Source: DUMJ01 sp964655195
GTDB lineage: Bacteria > DUMJ01
Assembly: GCA_964655195.1 (NCBI GenBank)
Contig: CAZZLK010000004.1
Location: 1-18,621 of the forward strand
DNA: 18,621 nt
Direction: 5' to 3'
The first letter of the stretch is position 1, and the number at the start of each line of letters is the position of its first letter. Below, piece by piece: positions 13,601 to 18,621 of the stretch. The notes under the pieces are model-generated. The model was not told the DNA's origin. It ran no database searches and was given only the letters and a program-made list of their open reading frames with translations. The translations under genes and the position numbers were made by a program.

Positions 13601-15691
13601 CTACTTCTGCCATTCAAAGAGTGGAGGTTCAAGATATATAGCTTCTGTATAGTAATAGTCGATCCAGGCGGTTCCTGCTATACCTCCTCCAAGTCCGGTT
13701 GGTGGAAAGTTCCTTAAGTTCTTCCTTATAACGATAGGACCTGGGACCATACCTACAAGACCAATAGTTAATAGCTGTTCAGTACTCCATCTAAATATCT
13801 CTTTACCGAGACGAGCCATATCAGAGAAAGACTTCGCGACTTCAAGTTGCTCCCACTTTTTAGTAACCTTTAGTATATCTTCAGGTGGTTTCTCTCCAAT
13901 CTTACCACCGGTTAAGTACCACTTTACCCATAGAGGCCCCCAGGCACCATCACTCCAGTCATGATATAAAACATAATGATTAGGAGCCATAAACAGGTTG
14001 TCATCTGTGCAGGCAGCACCGCCACCTAGAGATAACTGATGAAGATTACCAGTAACTCTCTGATCCCACAATTCCCAACTGGAACTTTTTATTGTTACAT
14101 CCAGACCTATCGCTTTCCAATACTTTACCAGAAGTTCTGCAGTGGCAGAAACATCGTAGCCTTCCATCGCTCCAGTAGGAGTATCAAGGATTAATGACAA
14201 TTTCTTGCCGTCAGGTCTTAGTCTAAATCCATCTGGACCTTTCTTAAGCCCCATACTATCCAGAAGTTTGTTTGCTTTAGCAGGGTCGTATTGAATATAA
14301 GTCTTCTCTAAGCCTTTTGTATAAAACATAGAAATTGGTAAGACGGTGCTGGCAGTTGGTTGCCCTTTACCGAAGAATAAGATATCATTCATCTCATCTC
14401 TATTTATGGCAAGTGATAGGGCAATTCTAAACCTCTTATCCTGGAATATCTTTCTTAATGTCAGGTCATCCTTGTATGTCTGATTTACAGATATACAGGC
14501 TCCGCCGGCTCTATTGGCGTATGGATAAATAAGTACCTTATACTGACCTTTTTCTGCATTTTTAGCAAGGGCAGGATAATTTATAGTAGCTATACCTGGA
14601 GCAAAATCAAGTTCACCTGCAATTGCCATACTTTCGTATATATCTCCACTAGAGACTACTTTTACTATGATTTTATCAAGATATGGTAATTGTTTCCCTT
14701 CAGTATCTATCTTCCAATAGTAAGGATTTCTCTCCAGTACTACTTGGGTCTGTGATTTTTCCTTAAGTATGTACGGAGAGAGTGTTGGCATCTCACATAA
14801 ACCACCCCAACCATGCCTAGCTTTTTCCCAGAAGAGTTCATACCAGAATTTAAACCCTGCCTTCTTTGTCATCTCATCTAGTTTTTTGGGGTCTGTATAT
14901 TTAGGGTGGAATTGGATCAGATAATGCTTTGGATATTGACACATTTCTTCAGGTCCCCAGGTGGCAAGTTTATAGAGAACAGCTGGATTTGGTGTAGCAA
15001 AGTCTATACGTATGGTATAATCGTCTATCTTCTTAAACTTCCATACTTGTCCCCCCAATATCCATCTTCTATCTATAGTCGGTACAAGGTCTTTATTTAA
15101 AAGTATGTCTTCGTACCAGAACATTATGTCATCTGCGGTGAATGGTTCTCCATCTGACCACTTTAGACCTTTTCTTAAATACAGTGTTATAGATTTTAGG
15201 TCTCTAGATATATCCCAGTTTTTTACTACATTTGGAACATTTGGTCTTGGGCGTGCTTCATCTAGAGTTAATCCTACGTTTGGCCTTAATGGTGCTTCCA
15301 TATTGTTTATATGGAGGGCATGACCCTGTGCATCTGAAGACGTAGTTACAGTAGTTACAGCTCCCCCGTAGACACCAGATTTTTCAAAGGGGTTTATAAC
15401 TAGAGGCTCATCAGGTAATCTCTTCTCTACAGGTGGTAATTTTCCCTGTTTTACAAGTTCTGCCAGCATAGGTGCTTCCTGGTACTTAGTTATCTTTTTT
15501 CCTGTAATTTCTGTATATTCTTGGGGAGTATTGTAAATCCATCTATGGGTCTTAGCCTTTGCATACTCTTCATCACTGGCAGGGACCCAGGTATAGGGAT
15601 AGCTCTTTTTAACCTGAGCAGAAACACTAACCTGCCATAAGCTGACTGACAAGATACTCAATACCAGTACTAATGATACTAACTTTTTCAT
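13601..15691 (-). CDS. Family-5 extracytoplasmic solute-binding protein (probable oligosaccharide binder)
   Basis: The 696-residue protein has a classic signal peptide: MKK, a Leu/Val-rich core, and a probable signal peptidase I site after VSVSA (residue 25). There is no lipobox Cys. The mature protein shows SBP family 5 features: LRKGLKWSDGEPFTADDIMF in the N-terminal domain, a GPEEM region, and SLAINRDEMND, the well-known family-5 signature. At about 700 residues it is longer than peptide binders (about 520-560), like the sugar-binding family-5 proteins known in Thermotoga. It would bind the substrate outside the inner membrane and pass it to the OppB/OppC-type permeases. GAGGAGGG precedes the ATG. 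Expression above that of the permeases is favoured by the hairpin after its stop codon. The ligand is inferred from the neighbouring glycosidases only. Confidence 0.9.
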   Translation of the reverse strand: MKKLVSLVLVLSILSVSLWQVSVSAQVKKSYPYTWVPASDEEYAKAKTHRWIYNTPQEYTEITGKKITKYQEAPMLAELVKQGKLPPVEKRLPDEPLVINPFEKSGVYGGAVTTVTTSSDAQGHALHINNMEAPLRPNVGLTLDEARPRPNVPNVVKNWDISRDLKSITLYLRKGLKWSDGEPFTADDIMFWYEDILLNKDLVPTIDRRWILGGQVWKFKKIDDYTIRIDFATPNPAVLYKLATWGPEEMCQYPKHYLIQFHPKYTDPKKLDEMTKKAGFKFWYELFWEKARHGWGGLCEMPTLSPYILKEKSQTQVVLERNPYYWKIDTEGKQLPYLDKIIVKVVSSGDIYESMAIAGELDFAPGIATINYPALAKNAEKGQYKVLIYPYANRAGGACISVNQTYKDDLTLRKIFQDKRFRIALSLAINRDEMNDILFFGKGQPTASTVLPISMFYTKGLEKTYIQYDPAKANKLLDSMGLKKGPDGFRLRPDGKKLSLILDTPTGAMEGYDVSATAELLVKYWKAIGLDVTIKSSSWELWDQRVTGNLHQLSLGGGAACTDDNLFMAPNHYVLYHDWSDGAWGPLWVKWYLTGGKIGEKPPEDILKVTKKWEQLEVAKSFSDMARLGKEIFRWSTEQLLTIGLVGMVPGPIVIRKNLRNFPPTGLGGGIAGTAWIDYYYTEAIYLEPPLFEWQK

Positions 15692-15721
15692 AACAATTCC
15701 CTCCTCTTATAAGTTTTTAAA

Positions 15722-17065
15722 TTAAATAAGTTCAATATCAAGGACCCTACAGAGATCACGGATCTCTTCTCTATGGTCCCCGTAGATTACAAAGTAATGC
15801 TGAGAAGCAATCTTCTGGGCAAACTCTTCTATTGGAACATCTAACTTGATCTCAAGGCTTGGAAAGAATGGAGCAGGTGCTTCCCAGCCAAGCTCTTCCC
15901 ATCTTCTCGGTGGCAGTCCCTCCCCGGTTACCATATGGAGTTTGTAATTATCTCCTTTCGAGAACAACCTAACCAGAGTTAAGGGACCAGATTTCATCTT
16001 TGATATGTTCATAGCACCTTCTGATAATCCCCCCCATCCAGCATATCTTGCCACACAGACCTTACCATCTACTGCTCCAGGTGGAACAAAACCGCATATC
16101 CCAACTAAGATTCTATCTTTCATAAATTCATACATTTCTACATAAGGGGCTGACTGACCAGTTAAATAATGTATCATAAGCTGAGTAACTGCCCCTAATG
16201 CGTCATCTTCGCATATGGCAGGCATTTCTTCAGATAGCATTGTGAGTATCATACAGGGAGGAAAGTTCATATATTTCTTCATTCCTTCAACACATTTTAT
16301 AGAAATGGCATTATAAGACCCTTCTTTTATCCTTTCTTTGATCGCTAAATATATACGGATAGCATTTACAAGAGCTTCTTCTTGTACGTCCGGGTTAATG
16401 TTCCAAGACTTTTTCTTCTCTTCAAGAAGATCTTGGACATCCCTATGGGAGACCTTTTCTGTCTTTTTGACTATCTCAAGCATATCGAATACTTCTACCT
16501 CAGGTCCTATCTTTGCCCTTAGAGACATACCATCAAACATACAACCATAGAGACCCATATCTGCATATCCCATCATACCAATCCTAGAATGTCTCAGCTT
16601 TTGGATCGCCCTAGCGACCTTAGAAAAGGCAAGAACCTTATCTATAGACATTGGTGAATCAGGGAAATCGTATATGTATTTGAACTTATAACCCATAGCT
16701 TCTAATGTCCACCTTAGTCCACTGGTTCCAGCTTGAGAAGCTGGTGAAACTAGAGAGCCGTTTTGGGTGTATCCACCTAATCCCCAAAGAAGTACTGGTT
16801 TATCTCTAAACTCATCGGTAACTCTTATAACTATAGGGGATTCGATCCAGCTAGCTATACAGAGGATTAAGAAATCAAAGTCTTTCTTCCTTAAATCTTC
16901 TATAGCCCTATCTGCTTCTTCAAAAGTTCCTACAGGAGGAGTATAAACTAAATCTAGCCCAGCCTTCTCTAACTCTTCTCTGGCTTTTTCCGATCTTCTT
17001 TCTATAACTTCTCTAGGGTATGACACGCAACCGAAACCTACAAAACCCGCCTTTACCCTATTCAT
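15722..17065 (-). CDS. L-fucose/L-arabinose isomerase-like protein (COG2407 type)
   Basis: The 447-residue protein has the fold pattern of L-fucose isomerase-related proteins: an N-terminal alpha/beta domain opening with KAGFVGFG, GYADMG near 166-171, then a segment with KCVEGMKKYMNFPPCM (258-272) followed by AICEDDALGAVTQLMIHYLTG (284-303). Glu260 and an Asp in CEDD (287/288) are the likely metal ligands. A C-terminal His (H423 in SQHY or H431 in GDHR) could be the third. Family members interconvert aldoses and ketoses using Mn2+. It is shorter than FucI (about 590) and like the smaller relatives of unclear substrate. The ribosome site AGGGGG overlaps the aldolase stop codon, 9 bp upstream. 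In the operon it would supply a ketose to the FGGY kinase; the specific sugar is unknown and a non-isomerase role is possible. Confidence 0.72.
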   Translation of the reverse strand: MNRVKAGFVGFGCVSYPREVIERRSEKAREELEKAGLDLVYTPPVGTFEEADRAIEDLRKKDFDFLILCIASWIESPIVIRVTDEFRDKPVLLWGLGGYTQNGSLVSPASQAGTSGLRWTLEAMGYKFKYIYDFPDSPMSIDKVLAFSKVARAIQKLRHSRIGMMGYADMGLYGCMFDGMSLRAKIGPEVEVFDMLEIVKKTEKVSHRDVQDLLEEKKKSWNINPDVQEEALVNAIRIYLAIKERIKEGSYNAISIKCVEGMKKYMNFPPCMILTMLSEEMPAICEDDALGAVTQLMIHYLTGQSAPYVEMYEFMKDRILVGICGFVPPGAVDGKVCVARYAGWGGLSEGAMNISKMKSGPLTLVRLFSKGDNYKLHMVTGEGLPPRRWEELGWEAPAPFFPSLEIKLDVPIEEFAQKIASQHYFVIYGDHREEIRDLCRVLDIELI

Positions 17066-17074
17066 AGAAACCCC

Positions 17075-17896
17075 CTATTTCAGTCCTTTCATCGCAGATT
17101 CTACTGAGGCATCTTCGTGAACTATCTTACTTATGGCTCTAAGGATAGGTACAGGGTCTTTTGCCTCCCATATATTACGTCCCATAGATACTCCACCCGC
17201 TCCACAATCCATAGCCTCCCTGATAAACTTCAAAAGTACCTCTGGATCATCTGATGCTGGACCGCTAAGGACTAAGTATGGAACAGGACAATATTTTACT
17301 ACCTCTTTGAATGATTCTGGGTCACCTGTGTAGTATCCCTTTACGATATCTGCTCCCACCTCAGCTGCTACCCTGGCAGAGAATTTTATAACTTCCGGAT
17401 CTTTAGGCCATTCTCTTTCTGCCCTTGTCTCAAACTGATGAAGTAATATATCAGGGGGTATCATCTCTATCATAAGAGGCATTCCCCAAAGGTCGCATAA
17501 TTCACTCACCTTACCATTTTTCTCTGTAAGCTCTGCTTCTCTGGGAACACCTATAACCCCAAAAGTAGCCACTGCATCTGCACCAAATCTGAGTGCTTGT
17601 TCTACCGATGAGATTAAATGGTCATTGGTCAGGTCTGGCCCTATCGATGTAGCGGTTCCATCTATCCTTAGCATAAATGAGATATTTCCCGCAACTTCTT
17701 TATATATCTGTTTAGCTATTCCAGGAGTAACTAAGACAGCATCTGCGCCTCCATCTATTGCTATCTTCACTATCCTTTTAGGGTCCTCAAGCCCTTTCAT
17801 AGGCTTGATACATATACCGTGATCAAGTGTAACAAGAATAAACCTTTTGGATCTAGACCTAAACAATCTTGCCAATCTGATCTCTTTTCCTATCAT
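17075..17896 (-). CDS. Class I aldolase, DeoC/LacD (DhnA/LsrF-like) family
   Basis: The 273-residue TIM-barrel protein has the DhnA-type marks: LDHGI at 24-28 (substrate phosphate and acid-base region), the Schiff-base lysine Lys186 in ADIVKGYYTGD, and the phosphate-binding AGGVSMGRNIW at 233-243. Relatives include archaeal fructose-bisphosphate aldolase, LsrF and 2-amino-3,7-dideoxy-heptulosonate synthase. The archaeal FBP aldolase motif with the catalytic Tyr (YPRG) is replaced by MIPPD here, so the substrate or stereochemistry is probably different from fructose bisphosphate. Next to an isomerase and a kinase, a role in splitting a ketose phosphate into DHAP and an aldehyde is reasonable, though a thiolase-like or other Schiff-base reaction as in LsrF cannot be ruled out. 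AGGAGG precedes the ATG. It is the first structural gene after the repressor. Confidence 0.82.
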   Translation of the reverse strand: MIGKEIRLARLFRSRSKRFILVTLDHGICIKPMKGLEDPKRIVKIAIDGGADAVLVTPGIAKQIYKEVAGNISFMLRIDGTATSIGPDLTNDHLISSVEQALRFGADAVATFGVIGVPREAELTEKNGKVSELCDLWGMPLMIEMIPPDILLHQFETRAEREWPKDPEVIKFSARVAAEVGADIVKGYYTGDPESFKEVVKYCPVPYLVLSGPASDDPEVLLKFIREAMDCGAGGVSMGRNIWEAKDPVPILRAISKIVHEDASVESAMKGLK

Positions 17897-17922
17897 AGGT
17901 TTAAGCCTCCTATCTATAATTT

Positions 17923-18621
17923 TTAAGTTAAAATAACCTTTATTCCTCTCTCTTTCAGGGTTGAAACTTTTTCTGGCTCTAGTTCTTTATTTGTTACCAG
18001 TATGTCTATCTCTTCTATAGGTGCAATGGGAATAACTCCTCTGGTTCCTATCTTGGTATAGTCAGCTGCAACTATTACAGTTTCTGCATTTTCTGCCACA
18101 AGTCTAGTAACTCCGGCGTTTTCTGGATCATGGGAAGTGACTCCTTCTTCAAAAGAAAAGCCATCCGCACCAATAATGGCTTTATCTACTCTGTATCTTT
18201 TTACATATTCTTCTGCTATTGAACCCACAAAGCACTGCTCATTAAACTGATAAACCCCACCAATGCCTACAATCTTTATATATGGGGACCTTTCCAACTC
18301 TTTTATGACTGGAATCGAATTTGTTATAACCATTATCCCCTTTAGAGCCTTTAATTCCCTAGCTATGTAAACAAGTGTAGAACCAGTATCTAAAAAGAGA
18401 GTGTCTCCTTCTTCTATTAGATTTAATACCGCTTTGGCTATTCTCTTTTTTTCTTCTACATTTATGCTCATCTTTTTCTCAAGACTCGGTATCGGGAAAT
18501 TTTTAGTTGCTAATTGTACATACCCATAACTCCTCTCTATTATCCCCTGAGACTCTAGTATACGAAGGTCACGTCTTATAGAGGCAGGAGATATTCCTTT
18601 AAAGTTCTTTATCAATTCATT
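17923..18621 (-). CDS. DeoR-family sugar-responsive repressor, 5' end outside window
   Basis: The frame is open across the window edge; 232 residues are visible, beginning NELIKNFKG, inside the helix-turn-helix. In complete family members about 20 residues precede this point, so the TTG at 18615 is not the real start. SPASIRRDLRILESQGII is the recognition part of the DeoR HTH. The C-terminal effector domain has the sugar-phosphate isomerase-like signatures: DTGSTLVYIA, ITNSIPV, GIGGVY and IIGADGF, followed by an ADYTKIG element. Such domains bind a phosphorylated sugar intermediate and release the operator. As the first visible gene of the operon, 26 bp ahead of the aldolase gene, it probably controls its own operon, induced by a sugar phosphate made by the kinase. 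Its operator should lie just outside the window. Confidence 0.9.
   Translation of the reverse strand, partial: NELIKNFKGISPASIRRDLRILESQGIIERSYGYVQLATKNFPIPSLEKKMSINVEEKKRIAKAVLNLIEEGDTLFLDTGSTLVYIARELKALKGIMVITNSIPVIKELERSPYIKIVGIGGVYQFNEQCFVGSIAEEYVKRYRVDKAIIGADGFSFEEGVTSHDPENAGVTRLVAENAETVIVAADYTKIGTRGVIPIAPIEEIDILVTNKELEPEKVSTLKERGIKVILT

Noticed and set aside
11420..15691. Opp/Dpp-type transporter as a peptide importer
   Set aside because: The binding protein is long, as in sugar-binding family-5 proteins, and all neighbouring genes concern carbohydrates; no peptidase is present.
1..18621. CRISPR arrays, tRNA or rRNA genes, insertion sequences
   Set aside because: No regularly spaced repeats, cloverleaf-like sequences, rRNA stretches or transposase genes were noticed on reading the window.

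Overview
The window reads as chromosome from a thermophile-like anaerobic heterotroph with an outer membrane. Arginine is coded almost entirely by AGA/AGG, ATA is a common Ile codon, GC looks near 40% by eye, ribosome binding sites are strong AGGAGG types, a TolC-like outer-membrane protein is present, and family-5 binding-protein transport sits beside NAD-dependent GH4 enzymes. This gene style is known from Thermotogota, Dictyoglomota, Atribacterota and didermic clostridia. I cannot place the phylum from this sequence alone.

Layout. Positions 1-624: the 3' end of a TolC-like gene, closed by a clear intrinsic terminator. Positions 623-1375 (minus): a complete Sir2-class protein deacylase. Positions 1480-4367 (plus): a tight three-gene unit of a small MNT-type nucleotidyltransferase, a GT-C membrane glycosyltransferase and a medium-chain dehydrogenase without the usual zinc cysteine. 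It meets a convergent MFS exporter gene (4350-5588, minus) with an 18-bp overlap. The exporter has a perfect TTGACA-17-TATAAT promoter, which fixes its start codon. Positions 5589-5879 carry no gene but hold the exporter promoter, direct repeats, a near-palindrome and a possible weak terminator.

The main feature is a minus-strand operon from 18621 (open at the window edge) down to 5880, with ten genes in transcription order: DeoR-type repressor, class I (DeoC/LacD/DhnA-like) aldolase, L-fucose/L-arabinose-isomerase-like protein, family-5 solute-binding protein, two OppB/OppC-type permeases, a cytoplasmic clan GH-A glycosidase, GH4 glycosidase 2, FGGY carbohydrate kinase and GH4 glycosidase 1. 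Gaps are 9-30 bp, except for a 57-bp gap after the binding protein that holds a perfect 10-bp GC-rich hairpin.

The genes fit one story (inference): an oligosaccharide or glycoside is bound outside the inner membrane and imported. Inside the cell it is cut by the GH-A enzyme and by two GH4 paralogues, both with the CHGF signature that I associate from memory with the uronic-acid-type GH4 subgroup. The free sugar is isomerised to a ketose, phosphorylated by the FGGY kinase, and split by the class I aldolase. That is the logic of the fucose and rhamnose pathways, but with a non-homologous Schiff-base aldolase. No ABC ATPase is encoded in the window, so the transporter must borrow ATPase subunits encoded elsewhere. 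No rRNA, tRNA, CRISPR array or insertion sequence was seen.
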